A stretch of 64,000 bases of DNA, from assembly GCA_947359465.1 (NCBI GenBank), contig OX375874.1:90771672-90835671 (forward strand), in the 5' to 3' direction. This document shows positions 22,003-33,812 of the stretch, piece by piece; position 1 is the first letter of the stretch; every line of letters starts with the position of its first letter. The translations under genes were made by a program, and so were the position numbers. The notes under the pieces were generated by a model, which saw nothing but the letters and a program-made list of their open reading frames with translations, was not told the DNA's origin and did no database searches. The stretch is from Metellina segmentata. Lineage: Eukaryota; Arthropoda; Arachnida; Araneae; Tetragnathidae.

Positions 22003-22125
22003 ACTATTGGGCTCCGCCCCCTGCTCTCTATTGCTCGTCAACCTCCGATGATTGCTACGCAATCATATTCAGTTTCCTTCGCGAACTATACTTTTCAACA
22101 ATGAAGGGAGGGGATTGCTTCACAA
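22003..22125 (-). mobile_element. Helitron 3' end, decayed
   Basis: Read on the minus strand, the string of small palindromes (ATTGCTACGCAAT type, then GAGCAATAGAGAGCAGGG, GGCGGAGCCC) parallels the tail of the complete Helitron at 53568-54219. The terminal CTAG has decayed to ATAG. The rest of the element is not recognisable. Confidence 0.6.
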
Positions 22126-22146
22126 TCCATCCCCATGTGGATCGCT

Positions 22147-22205
22147 GCTGGTTTGATCCCGGACCTCTAGTACGACGTTAATTGAAGGTTCCCTTTCCTT
22201 CCCAT
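22147..22205 (+). repeat. SINE 3' tail fragment
   Basis: GCTGGTTTGATCCCGGACC, then TCTAGTACGACGTTAATTGAAG: the SINE terminus with an internal deletion. Confidence 0.6.
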
Positions 22206-23414
22206 TGCGATATTTATCGCATGCGCCCGAGTAACGGAATATTGTCTACTTTTTTTTTGCGAGATTAGCGGATCCGTATACAAGCCGACCCCAGTGCTTT
22301 AGCTTTAGAAAACGTTCCAAAAATTATCGGCTCATACACGGAAATATAGTGTAAATAAAAACAAAAAAATTTTTTTAATTTCAAGAACAAAACATTTCAT
22401 TTTCACATAAAAAGGAAATATTTTAGCATAACATATTGTTAAAATTCAGAGGAAAACTCATCATAATTTTAAATGTTTTAGCTAATCCGTGTTGTTTGTT
22501 GTAATAGAACTTCTTAATGTTTTCATATTTGACTGTGTTGCTATAGAAACGGCGACCGAATTTTCCGGTTCTTCTGAAAACATTGTGTGCAACCTGAATT
22601 AATTAAAAAATATAACTGTGTTTATCGTCTGCGCGTGCTCCAAATTCATTAGCCCGTTGAACCACAAGACTCGCTATTACCTATCGCAAAGCGAATAAAC
22701 CTGAAAAAGATTGATTTTTTTTATAATATAAAGATAACCATGAAATGAATTGTGATTGATTGTTGGCTAAAATCGGATGGAAAATTATGCGACCAACACC
22801 AGTAAATACACCATTAGATACGAAACCTAGAACTTTTGATATCTTAAATGAAAGGTTGGTTGAATACAGCTTTGATATGTATAAGAGGTTTTTGGTTTGT
22901 GGAGTAAGAATTTCTTTTGAAGTTTTCAGAATACCATAATAAAAACATTCGGTACCTTTTCTAATGTGGAAAAGTTTAATGTAGTTAAAAGTAAGTGCAA
23001 GAATATGTCGTGTTTAATTTTTCATTCTTTTATAACTAAATAAACGTACATTTTTGTTGTACGAATATAAAATATTTGTGTGTTTGTGTAAGCTCGTAGC
23101 TTTACCCTGTACAGTTTTTATTTCTATCACATTTGATATAATCTTTTAACTAGCAGAATTACCTCGACCTTAGTATGATTTAATTGGTTAACAGTAGATT
23201 GAAAAATGACCACGAATAAACACTTTTTATCATATAAAAAATTATAAATCGTTTAAGTGTCAGGAAAATAATTTTAACAACGTTTTGCAATTTTTCTAAT
23301 TTTTCAACTTACTGTGGGCACAAATATTAAACATATCCATCCATGTGATACATTTTCACAAGCGTCGCTCCTCTATTGTATTACAAAACTACGAAAAGTG
23401 ACACTAAGGTGATA
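22206..23414. other. no gene recognised
   Basis: AT-rich with no domain. The same RFX X-box-like 14-mer seen at 9302 (GTTGCTATAGAAAC) occurs at 22537-22550. Confidence 0.5.
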
Positions 23415-23660
23415 CTACATTAGTCGATTTTGAGAGGGAGTCGGGGGAAGATTAGGAATGCCTCTTCTTAAATTCTTTTTCTGTATATTGATATGTTTTA
23501 CCTGTGGTACTCTTGCACCATGCATGCGGTATTTTCGAATTTTGCCATTTTTAAAGAAAGGATGGTAAATTAATTTGATAAGATATCCATCACTAATTTT
23601 AAAAAAGAATGGCTTATGCAATAACAAAATAACTCGTATTAAAATTCAATGCCTTTATTT
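23415..23660 (-). repeat. fragment of the 47.6/51.2-kb Helitron-type repeat
   Basis: On the minus strand, the blocks CCATCCTTTCTTTAAAAATG, AAAATTCGAAAATACCGCAT, GGTGCAAGAGTACCAC and GTAAAACATATCAATATA follow the order and spacing of 49440-49530. Diverged, short and without ends. Confidence 0.6.
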
Positions 23661-24224
23661 AAGACGAAGTATAGGTAAACTATTTCCATTTTTCAAAAAA
23701 AGGTAGACCAATTAGACAGCGTTTTGTTTGAAGAAAATCACTACTTTCAACTAACTTCTAACATATATATAATAATTTTCGTATATAAAGCTTCAAATCC
23801 TAAAGTGGGTCAACCTTCTGTCACTGCAACAAAGAATTTTAAATATTTCTAAAGCTCCTATTAGGATTTTACTAACATTAATATTAATTTCAAGAACAGG
23901 AAATACATTCCTCACATAAACCGCATTTTCTCAGCAGAAGCGTGTGTCCTTCACGAAGCCATAAATTATTTTGTTGAAGAACAAAATTCTTACATATTTA
24001 TTACAGACAAACAAATCTGTTATTACTGCTATTAAACATCTCCATTAAATATCCTGTTGTAGCACTACAAAGCTATTAAGAAATACAAAAAGCAAGACGC
24101 ACGGTGATATTTCATTTGTATAGACTCCAAGTCATGTGGGTATTGAAGAGAATTAGATGACTGATCAACTGGCGACATCTTCTAACGACAATACTTCCGT
24201 AATAAATGGGTCTCATCGAGACAC

Positions 24225-24520
24225 TTGATCAAACAAGTTCACAATCAACTCCTCTCCTCAGACGCAAACACATGTACTAGCTTCAAATACTGCTCCGAGT
24301 TTAATCATCTCAAGAATGATATCACTTTAATTTGGTTCTCTAGTAGAAAATTGGACGTGTTGTTATACAAACTCCAAACAAAAATGCTACCGACAAGCTC
24401 CTTATTAAATTAATTAGGTCTCTCTGAATCTGCTCTTTGTTTTACTTGGAACGTGGAAGATACCATTGAACATTTCCTGGTGCATTGTCAAAGGTATTCC
24501 ACTTAACAACAAAATAGGTA
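24225..24520 (+). pseudogene. LINE ORF2 C-terminal relic
   Basis: The frame reads LLYKLQTKMLPTSSLLN, stop, LGLSESALCFTWNVEDT, IEHFLVHCQRY. This is the closing zinc-knuckle-like block C-x2-C..E..(E/T)..H-x4-C found after the reverse transcriptase in several non-LTR clades. Here the second Cys is Trp and there is an internal stop. It is followed within 400 bp by an AT-rich tract ending near AAATAAATAAATATAAC (24904-24920), which could be the LINE 3' tail. No further reverse-transcriptase motifs survive upstream. Confidence 0.65.
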
Positions 24521-24659
24521 TTAATAACATCAATCAAATTCACCTTACAGAACTGGTGGGCTTATCTTTCTATGGAAAAAATAAAATTAGAGATTTTTAC
24601 TGTCCTCAGACGGATTTCACTTTTTTCCGATGTCAGCAATAGTTTTATTTTTGACAACT

Positions 24660-26770
24660 TATTAATTGTTTCTTTTTGCTTAAAAAATTGTGGTGTTTTC
24701 GTGTAACATACATTTTTTAAGGGTTGTTAATGGCATTTTTTTTTAATTTATAAAAGTCTGTTTATTTATACTATTATTTTGGCATTATCTTTATACTTTA
24801 TTATTGTATTGTCTGTAAATCTGTCAGTGTGAATTCTGAAATAATGGAAGGAAATCCAGCACCTCTCTCTTCTGTAGCATAAACTTCAAATATATACAAA
24901 CGAAATAAATAAATATAACACCTGTCCCATATATTCGGAAAATGTTCATATTTTAAAAGAAAAAAATGAAGCTATAAATAAAAAATAGAGGTAAAATTCT
25001 GTAAAAAGAACTTATGGAAAATAATTGCTTTTCCAGCTGTACCAGTAAAACAATCCGAGAAATTGCAATCCTCAATTTACATCCTATCTTCTCCAAAATT
25101 GTCAAATTGAGGTTTATTTGTACTATGGATATTCAGATGTTTTGTAGCATGAAAGTTTCCTAAAAGTGTATGCAAAGAACTGATTTCAAATGTTTAACAT
25201 TTTGTGAAATTGCATTGAAAATATTTCATTTAATCTTTGTACAAACACAGACACAAAATCGGACATAAAACCGGAAGGCAGGCTGTTTGAATGAAATTCA
25301 GCCATTAAGTGATTTATATTCACAGTATGCAAAGTTTCATACTAATACACACAGCCTTTTGAACATAATGTAGACACATATACATATACGCCAAACGCGG
25401 AAACCTCTGATTCTGTATTATAATTAACCAAAACGAATGAATAACTTTCAATCGGACGCAAATATTCAATGTACAAACATTCTTTTTTTATTTATATAGA
25501 CAATAGACATCTAATAGGAAACTGCTCAAACCACTCACCATAATTCGTTCCATTCCACATATATTTTTGACATTATTATTTGTCCGTGTTTTCGAATGAC
25601 TAATTTATTTAATGCAAGATTCATGAATATTTTTCTTTGTACTATTTTTTTTTTCTAGACACTGAATTGACAAAATGATTGATTGAAATTAGCGGGCGGA
25701 ATTCATTAGAGGCATGTTCTGTCAAGCTAAATAATATAGATGGATACGGATTTGCTGCGATACGGTGTTTTCTGAACGTATTCTGAACATGACATCAATT
25801 GGCTTGTATTTTTAATATGATGTCAGAAGCTCACCAATAAAAATTCCAAAGAATGAATTAAGGATTGACACATGATAGTTGATTGGGAACACCAATTAGA
25901 TTAAACACCAAACGTTACCAAAACGGTGATGAACTATATTTGAAGGTAACCCTATGTTTTTCACGTGTTCTATGTGTTCAGCATTTGGACAACAAAGGAA
26001 CATTTTTCTCAGACCTTATGGTTTGTTTGTTATCACTGAAAATACCTCTAGGTGAATCCTCCAGCTGATTATTCTAACAGCTCCAACTAAAAAGCAGTTG
26101 CGCGCTAAAAATGAAAACATTCATTCTATCTTGCAAGATTTGAACACGTTACTGCATACTGATTGTAATTCCGTAATGTAAGTTACGTATTTATGTTAAC
26201 TTTTCGCCAAATGTAAATTTTTATACTACATTAAACTTCCTTCATGAGCCAGTTGCCTAATTCTATTCCACCTCTCATAACATATAATATGAAAATAGGA
26301 GATATATTTCTTTTTATGTAACGCATTCTGTACTTCTCATTTACTCGAAAAAGTTAAAAAGCATGACGATTGTAAAATTTCAGGTAAAATATTGTTTCAT
26401 ATTTCTTTAATTTTGAGTTACTACAGAAAACTTTCTAAAGAAAAACTTTACTTTCAGAAAACTTTTTAAAGGCTATTAAGGTAAAGTATAGCAAAACGGA
26501 GTTTCAGTTGCAAAGTTATAAACCCGTAGGCCATCAATACGTCAAAGAATTTTTTAAACCTTCGAAAACTCTTGTGTTTTTGTTCTTTCTTCACAAACTC
26601 AAATCTCTTTCTTAGATAAGAACACAGTTTCGCGTTAAATTCTTTGCTCTATCTTTAAAACGATCTAGAATAACATTCAAGAAAATGTAAACGAAAGATA
26701 TAAATATTTTTTAGTTATTTCCTTTTATTAAATTTGCAATAAAGAATTTTTGAGACCCACTGAACTTACA
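24660..26770. other. no gene recognised
   Basis: About 2.1 kb of AT-rich sequence without a supportable gene, tandem array or terminus. Confidence 0.5.
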
Positions 26771-26991
26771 TAATGTCAACAAAATATTTTCTGCTTCCAT
26801 CATTAGCAGTCCTCCAATTTTTTATTTTGACGCAACAAAAATGTCTTGAAACACCCAAAGTTTGTGTGTTGGAAACAATTTTATTTTTTATCAAGATAAC
26901 GATCCTATGCACACGGCTCTCAGCGTTCATTTCTGGAGTCTTTATGATTGTTTACAAGTTCGGAAAGCACCACCTCAGTCACCGGATTTAA

Positions 26992-28460
26992 GGTATCTGA
27001 CTACGTTGAAAAGTCCATTTTTGACCAAAATTATGTATTTCGTTTTATTTAATATTATAAAAATTTAGCCTTTTTTCTTTCCAAAACAGTTTTTATTTTG
27101 TTTCTACGATCAATAGAAGTGGAGATCTATTCATTTGAATTAATCGTGAAAGCTGATTTTCAAACCGGAAGTTGATTAATTGCGCAGTTTTGGTTTTGGT
27201 TTCGCTGATAAATGAATTAAACAGCCACGTGTGTCTTAAATAATAAACAGCAGAATCGCTAACTCATGTTTTTATGCTGTGCTATATATCAACCACAAGT
27301 TCTTTTTATTTTGTTGTTCGTGCTGTTCATCCAAAGACAAACCTATGCATGGACAATGTCCGCAGGGTGAGAACAGCTGGTGTCGTTTCCAAAGGGCTAA
27401 AGCCATGGGGAAAACACTGAAAGGGAAATCACTTGGTCTTCCCAATTCAGTTATAAACATTGTGATACCAATATACATGAGTTTGTGTGATAGAAGTCTG
27501 CTAGAAAAGTGTATGCACGGAATGACACAAAATCAGAACGAAGCCTTCAATGGAGTTTTATGGAACATTGCCCCGAAAGAAACTTTTGTGAGTCTAAAAA
27601 CTCTCAGACTTGCAGTTTATATTGCAGTAGTGCAGTTCAATGATGGTTTTAGGGGCTTGCTCCAAGTTTTAAATAATATTGGACTTAGTCATGGAGTTAA
27701 CATATCAAAAGGATATGCCTCCATTGATAAAAAGAGAATTTCGTCTTCTGAAAGGCAGTCACAGCCTTCGACGAAACTGCAAAGAAAAAAATTAAAAGCT
27801 TCCAAAAATAAAAAATGGGCATGTAAGGAGATAGAGGAAGGATCAATGTATAAAACAGGCGAATTTTGAAGTAATTAATTTGAAATATATATTAGTAAAT
27901 TATTTAACAAATCTTTAAATGCGTTTTTCTCAGAATGTGATTTTCAATAAAATCTTTGCACGACAAAGATAATAACTCAAAGTGTATTCAAAATTTTTGA
28001 ATGCATTTTTTTCCATGGCTTTTTATATTTGTTTTGAAGATCCCGAGCTAGGATATAAGTTGTATGTTGAAAGGAAAATTTTTTAGAGTCATTTCACTGT
28101 AGTGTCGTTAGGAAAAATTTCAAATTTTCATGTTCTTTCTATGTTATGCACTATATATCATGACTGGAGAGGAATATTGCAAATATCCTAGCTCAGGCGC
28201 TAGACCATATTGTTACGAGACTTGACGAAAAATCTTGTGTAGTTGTAGTGATATGATTTTAGGTTATGTGTGGGCTTTGACGTTTTCGTCCTTTTTGACC
28301 TAAATTTGTCAATTTTTGCCAGTTAAAAAAATATATACATACTTTTAAGAAAATTTTTGTTTTGTATTATCTTTTTATAAGGTATTTTATCATAAAAAGA
28401 AAAAAAAACCCTATTTGGACACTTTTTTGAAAAAAAGCACTCCGAACGTAGTCAGATACC
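26992..28460 (+). mobile_element. Kolobok-type DNA transposon, inserted in a Tc1 gene
   Basis: Begins GGTATCTGACTACGTT and ends with its exact complement (16-bp inverted ends). TTAA flanks both sides (26988-26991, 28461-28464), and removing one TTAA plus the element restores SPDL-NPIEH in the host transposase. A TTAA duplication occurs in piggyBac and Kolobok; the ends lack the CCC start of piggyBac and the internal protein fits Kolobok. At 1469 bp it is shorter than an autonomous Kolobok, so the transposase is N-terminally deleted. Confidence 0.9.
27279..27869 (+). pseudogene. Kolobok-type transposase, C-terminal part
   Basis: Open frame of 196 codons, conserved from about codon 22. It carries HGQCPQGENSWCRFQRA, GLPNSVINIVIPIY, LEKCMHGMTQNQNEAFNG, NIAPKETFVSLKTLRLAVY and FNDGFRGLLQVL. 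To my knowledge the block CP.G..SWC..(Q/R)RA followed by C.HG.TQN.NE.(F/L)N is the conserved C-terminal part of the transposase-like proteins of Kolobok elements that are abundant in arachnids and cnidarians. The C terminus is Lys-rich, as in the family. There are no internal stops, but the front half including most catalytic residues is missing, so it cannot work alone. Confidence 0.75.
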
Positions 28461-28641
28461 TTAAACCCAATCGAACACATTTGTAGATAACTGGTGGTTA
28501 GAGATTGAAGACACGACATTAAAACGAAAAGCTACCCATAAACAGTAATGATTGAAGAATGGAGGAATATTGATGCAGAAATTTCAAAAACTTGTGAACT
28601 CTATCCCCAGACTTTTAAAAGCTGCCTTGGATGCAAAAGGA

Positions 28642-31028
28642 CAGGGGTGGCCTACTTCTGGCGCATGCGCCAAATATGGCTCATTGAATGATTACAAGTG
28701 ACGCATTGCATATTTGCGCCTACTTATTCCTTTGAAGTAAGCGCCATAATTGAATCCATCTTCATATTTTCAACACCAGAGTTCTCTCAGTTCAATTCAT
28801 ACAGCCTTCTTGCTCCTCAGTTCGTCACAATATTTTGACAGGGTGATATTCTGTGTGATACGGCGTTCGTATTTGTGATCTGTTTATTCTTTTACAACAT
28901 TTAGATTTGTAAAGTTTTATTCTTTTTTCTATTTCTTTTACATCATTGTAATCCATCACAGTGCAAGAGAAAATGTAGAAGAATAGTAGGCGTGAATTTA
29001 ATGAAGAGTGGGATAATGAGTTGTTATTTATAGCAAGTCCATCAGAAAAACCGTTTTGCATTGTTTGTGAAAGTACTCTTTCATATAACAGAAGACATGA
29101 CCTTAATAAAAAGCATTCTTTGGTTTGAGTTGCGAAAGGAATATGTGACTACAAAAGAAGAAATCAGAAGAAGACAAAATATTTTTGCTAAAGTAAGTTG
29201 TAAAGAATTGGCGATGACAGAAGCGTCCTATGAAATTATTTTAGCATTGACGAAAAAAAGAAACCTTTTCTGACGGAGAAGAAATTTTCAAGCCTTGTCT
29301 CCAAATATTTGTACGTCATCTTGGTAATAAAGGTATGCATATAAAAGCAGATTCAATTGCTATATCAAAGCAGACATTTGCGGACGTACCGAGGACCTAT
29401 CTCGGGATGTATCTCAGCAACTAGGGGACCTTGTCGATTCTTATGCTTCCTTTTCTCTAGTTTAAGATGAATTAACGGGTATATGTGATTTATCCCAGTT
29501 AAGCATTTTTATAAGAGGAATTTATGATAGTTTTAATGTCTTAGAACTTGCCAGTCTAGAGTCATTGCATAGCGAAACAAGAGAATCACACATATTTTAA
29601 AAAGTAAAATCATGCTTAGAAATAGATTTAAATAGAAATTAGATTTTAGTAAACTCATCAGTGTATGTACTGCGGAGCGCCGTCAATGATAGGTAAAGTC
29701 AATGGCACTACAACTTTGCTTGAAAATTTTTTAATCGTCTTGTACTAAAATATCACTGCATTATACACCAAGAGGCACTGAGGAGGAAAAACTTTAGAAA
29801 TGCAGCATGTTCTGTTACTGGTTGTGAAATCTATTAATAAAATTAGAGCAAGAACGTTAAAGATACGAGAATTTAGAAAATATTGTGAATTGCTTGATTT
29901 AAAAAATATAGTGAACTTGCCATTTATTGTGAGGTGTGCTGGTTTACTAGACGACATGCTCTGAATAGATTTTGGAAATTGAAAAATGCTTTTAGTACGT
30001 TTTTAGAACAGGAAAATGAACTACCTGGTGAAAGAACTCGATTATTTGGTAACGACTGGCTATTTGATTTGACATTTTTAGATCATGTTACTAGCCATCT
30101 CATTTGTCTGTATTCGAAAATACATGGCAAGAATGAATTATTTCCTAACTTAGTAAATAGCATCAGTTAATCTAAAGTGAAATGAAAACTGTTCTTCTCT
30201 CAGTTAGGAATCAGGATTTGAGTCAATTTCCACACTTGAAAGAGCAGAGTGAATGTGCTGCGGATAATAGCAATTTGGCCAAATATATAGAAAAAAAAAC
30301 AAGTTATTGCAAGGGTCATTCGAAAGTCGTTTTCATGATTTGGCTAAAGAAGAAAACTGCATGCTCCAATTTATAAAACCATTTTCACTTAGTGAACAAA
30401 ACGTAATGAAGATGCTTAGTGACAATAACATACAAATAGAACTTGTTGATTTTTAAAAAAAATTCCTTGTTGAAAATTAAATTTGATGAGCATTTTACAG
30501 ATCGAAATGTTTCTGACATGATTAGTTTCTGGCGTTCATTACCCAGTGAACATTTCCCAGAACTAATAAAAGTTTCAAAAAATTATATATGTCATTTCGG
30601 AATGACATACAAATGTGAGCAAACATTTTCCATCCATGAAATTTCTTATAAACAAAATGAGTTCGCGAATGACTGATTCAAATTTGAAGAATTCTCTGCT
30701 GTTCTCAGTAACAAATTTAACACCAAACATTGAAAGATTAGTGAAATTCAAACAGGCTTTAAAGTCTTATTAATGGCAAGTTTATGTGCTGTAAGTTTAT
30801 GTTATGTAAGTAATGTTATTGTGCTGTAATAGATGTTTTACATACAATAATTAAATCATTTTAAAATTTTAATTATGTATCTGAATCATACTTTTATTAA
30901 AAAGGTTATTAAAGATATTCCAGGGGACCATGAACGTTAGGTAAAAAAGATGCTTTTGTTGTAAGGCGCACCTGAACTTGTACGTGAAAACAATTGACAC
31001 ATGATATGTAAAAGGTTGGCCACCCCTG
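28642..31028 (+). mobile_element. hAT transposon, inserted in the end of the Tc1 gene
   Basis: Starts CAGGGGTGGCC and ends GGCCACCCCTG, the CA(G)-type inverted ends of hAT elements. CAAAAGGA (28634-28641) and CTAAAGGA (31029-31036) are an 8-bp target duplication with one mismatch. Closing the site restores the Tc1 C terminus (LDAKG-YPPKY-stop). Length 2387 bp, close to an autonomous element of this group, with the transposase gene in the same orientation but riddled with stops. Confidence 0.92.
28976..30775 (+). pseudogene. hAT transposase of the GTF2IRD2/ZBED5-like group, decayed
   Basis: Collinear remains of a whole transposase across frames. A BED-type zinc finger comes first (REFNEEWDNELLFI, FCIVCESTL, RRHDLNKKHSLV, with C-x2-C and H-x5-H). 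Then follow FSDGEEIFKPCLQIF (29271-29315), RDVSQQLGDLVDSYASF, CDLSQLSIFIRGI, YHCIIHQEALRRKNF (29751-29795), CEVCWFTRRHALNRFWKL, LFGNDWLFDLTFLDHV and SKIHGKNELFP (to 30170). The C-terminal dimerisation block is FWRSLPSEHFPELIK, HFGMTYKCEQTFSIHEI (30520-30650). The order matches hAT transposases that gave rise to vertebrate GTF2IRD2 and ZBED5. Numerous stops and frameshifts. Confidence 0.85.
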
Positions 31029-31054
31029 CTAAAGGATATCCTCCTAAGTACTAA

Positions 31055-31725
31055 TTTACTAATATTACAATATTTACTAATATGTAGAGATTTTTTTAAG
31101 TGTCAGAAGACTTTTGTGAGGTACCCCCCCCCCCCCCCATTTTGGTACTTTTTTTGACTGTTGATTTTCCAGAAAAAAATTACTGCTTTAAAAATATTTT
31201 ATTTAGTTTTGTTAAGATCAAGTTGTAGATATTATAAAAAATTCTCATTCTGAAATATTAATTTTTATTAATGGATAGAGCAATATTTCATTGAAATTCG
31301 TAAGTATGCATGTTATATAATAATTTATGTATAAAGTAAGTGCACCAAATATTGCCTACCCTAAATATTTCTCTGAAACTCAGCCTTCTGGGTTATGAAA
31401 TCAAGCTGGAAACTAGATGAATATCACTAGGAACTATTCTCATTTAGTTCCCAGAGATCATATAGCTTATTTACCTATGTCAGTTTAAGTCAACTAGTAA
31501 AATTTCAAAAAGCTTCCCAAGATTTCGCCTACCCCTGTTCCTATTACCGCCCACCAGGCGAAATTAGGAACTACTATTAAAAACGAGTTGCTAGTAGAGC
31601 ACACATATCTACCTTTAGTAAACAAATTTCAAACTGTTGAACGACTTCAAAAAAGGACTTAAGCATTCATCTTAGTCTTTGTTTTTAATTTAATAATTTA
31701 TTAGAAAATTGAATGACGTATGTAC
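31055..31725. other. no gene recognised; C run
   Basis: Contains a run of C at about 31122-31138. GTGTCAGAAGACTTTTGTGAG just before it (about 31097) could be the outer end of the interrupted Tc1 element, but I cannot find its partner at the left. Confidence 0.45.
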
Positions 31726-31727
31726 AA

Positions 31728-32420
31728 TTAGCCCTTCAGATCCTGCTTCCTTCTGGGAAAAACAATCATGGGAGAAACATACTGCCCGACAGCAGACATA
31801 CAGGTGACAATGGTATTCAGCTTTCCCCTCTCTGGCGATGACATATTATAGATTGACGCTTTCTCTTTCGTGCAAATCACTTGCTCATTTTTACTTGGCA
31901 CAGTTGTTATACCAGTTTCGTCGACATTAAAAGTTTTTGCACAGTTGAACTTGATTTTATAAGGTTCTACTTTAAGAATATTGAAAAAAGATTTTGCGTG
32001 TTGTTTCCAGTGAACCCCAAGATTCTGGCTCTTGACGATGACTGTGGAGTTCCTATTGTTCTTGGAATTTCTTTTCAAAAACAAGTTCAACCACTTTCGA
32101 TCTGCACTGTTAGTTGTTTTAGAGTAAGGATGGGGACGATTTTCCTTAAGGCAAGTTGGAAGGTGATCTGCTTTATATGATATTTCAAATCAAACCAAAA
32201 AACTTCTTTTCAATTTCCATGCAGTACTCAATAAGTTCTTTTTCTAAATCGGGCGTCATCACAGGTTTCCTTCCAAGTTTATTTCTTACTACTGCCTATT
32301 TTTCTTCATTTTCTCCTTTTGCATTTTTTAATGTAGTCTCGAATCGTTGATCATGGTAATCTAAACGCTTTTGATGCTTTCAGCTTTCCCATTTTTTTTT
32401 TTAACTGCCCGACATGTAAT
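31728..32420 (-). pseudogene. pogo/Tigger-type transposase relic
   Basis: The open minus-strand part (31728-32090) reads KTFNVDETGITTVPSKNEQV, SSPERGKLNTIVTCMSAVG and YVSPMIVFPRRKQ. NVDETG holds the first catalytic Asp of the DDE_1 domain, and TSAERG..T..CMSA.G..VPPM.IFPR is the next conserved segment of pogo/Tigger/CENP-B-type transposases. Upstream (32091-32300), across stops, LGRKPVMTPDLEKELIEYC and EIEKKFFGL match the HTH/linker region. The second and third catalytic segments are lost, so the gene is truncated at its 3' end. Confidence 0.85.
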
Positions 32421-32459
32421 CTCAAGACTTGGCGTGCTCCACGTTTGCCTTTTCTTCTC

Positions 32460-33470
32460 TTCCCTAGGTATCTTATGTACGAAACCTGCAGCGAAAAAGC
32501 TAAAAATTGAATGAAAAAAACATTTAATACAAATTTATTAACTAATTAATATTCATTTAAAAAATATGTATCAAATTTAAAAAGAAAATGAGTTTGAAAA
32601 AACTGTGAGGTAGATTACTAGGATGAAAATAGGTGCTCCTAATACGTTGGTAAGTGATATTAGGAATACAGCTCAGTCAACACCAAACATGCGCACGACA
32701 AAGGTTAATAACAACTATTTTAGAAAATAATAACACTTTTAGAATCCTGATATGTAATGTTCTTTCAAGTAAAATAAACAAAATTATGATTTGAACACAC
32801 TTACCTGGATATTCCCTGAATTGATTGAAGACAAAATATACTTTGACCGCAGCCTCAAATACTTCATATGCAATATTGTTGTTATTATAACTGAAAGGAA
32901 ACTTGCCGGTTACGCTACGTGTGGCAAAACCCTAAACCGTCAAGGTAACTACATAAACTCATACATGCCGCGCATAAACACACTTGTAAACACGAGAAGG
33001 CGATATTAAGCACAGGTGCGATATTTGGATCACTTACCCTACGTAAAGACAATGCCTTTAAAGGTGTTTTATCAGACTCATGAAAAGCAGATGGTCTATA
33101 TGAAATTTATGAAAACGTTAAAAAATGATGCAGCATTATTTAATTGAATTCAAAGTTTTTTAATTTGTAACCAGAACTTCAATAATTTTTCACAATAAAG
33201 AACTTCAGAATTTCTTTCTTTTTAAACTCCGACGGCTCTTATGAATGTAAGAAAAGTTTGACAAGAAATAATTTTCAAAGCCTACAGTACAACTCTACAA
33301 AATTTGGTTCAAATCAGTGAAAGTTCATGAATGAGAATAGAACAGGTTTTGTTTTGCTTTTAGACATTTATGAAGTTTCATAAAGAAATTAGTTTTGATT
33401 GATTTTGTATGTCGTTTTGCCCCCATTATGAATATTGTGATTCAAAAAAACAACCGTGAGATCGATCATG
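32460..33470. other. no gene recognised
   Basis: AT-rich. Short frames only; nothing supportable. Confidence 0.5.
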
Positions 33471-33472
33471 TA

Positions 33473-33812
33473 GGCCGGGGGGAACACATCAGGTTTTTCA
33501 ACGTGCGGCGCCGCTGCCGCAACGTAAGTGCGGTCTGAGATACATTAGACCCAATGTAGCAGTACATACATGCCTCCAGCGCCGCTGGGGTGACGCACGT
33601 CCAACTTGTGTGCAATTTGTCCTGCAGTTCCCCACGGAAATATACTTTTTTTACACCAAGTGAGCGAAATAAACACGTTTTCTTCGATAGAATATTTATC
33701 GCAAATGGCGCGAAATGAGTTCGTGCGTTCATTTCACGGTTATGTGTGCATAGTTGGGCTTCGGTACCGCAGTGGCGCCGCACGTTGAAAAACCGAATGT
33801 GTGCACCGGGCC
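33473..33812. mobile_element. MITE with ~45-bp inverted ends (PIF/Harbinger-like candidate)
   Basis: A perfect 21-bp inverted core (33492-33512 and 33774-33794; left copy GGTTTTTCAACGTGCGGCGC plus C) sits inside diverged outer ends that start GGCC. The flanks are GTA and TTA, compatible with a decayed 3-bp TWA duplication of PIF/Harbinger. It is GC-rich compared with its surroundings. A minus-strand 105-codon frame runs through it but shows no motif; it is probably an artefact of the inverted ends. Confidence 0.75.

Larger units (their letters stand above)
26773..31054 (+). pseudogene. Tc1-like transposase split by two later insertions
   Basis: Three pieces form one C-terminal half of a Tc1-type transposase. 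Piece 1 (to 26991): VCVGNNFIFYQDNDPMHTA and APPQSPDL, with the second catalytic Asp. Piece 2 (28461-28641) resumes exactly after SPDL with LNPIEHIC, holding the third catalytic residue, then (with frameshifts) DNWWLEIEDTTLKRK, NSIPRLLKAALDAKG. Piece 3 (31029-31054) supplies GYPPKY and a TAA stop at 31052-31054. Between 1 and 2 sits a Kolobok element with TTAA duplication; between 2 and 3 a hAT element with an 8-bp duplication. The helix-turn-helix half is not recognisable upstream. Frameshifts in piece 2 show decay as well as interruption. Confidence 0.88.

Noticed and set aside
24225..24920. Full LINE element
   Set aside because: Only the C-terminal block and a possible tail survive; no reverse-transcriptase core or endonuclease is readable.
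33466..33783. 105-codon minus-strand frame
   Set aside because: It coincides almost exactly with a MITE and gains its open length from the GC-rich inverted ends; no transposase motif.
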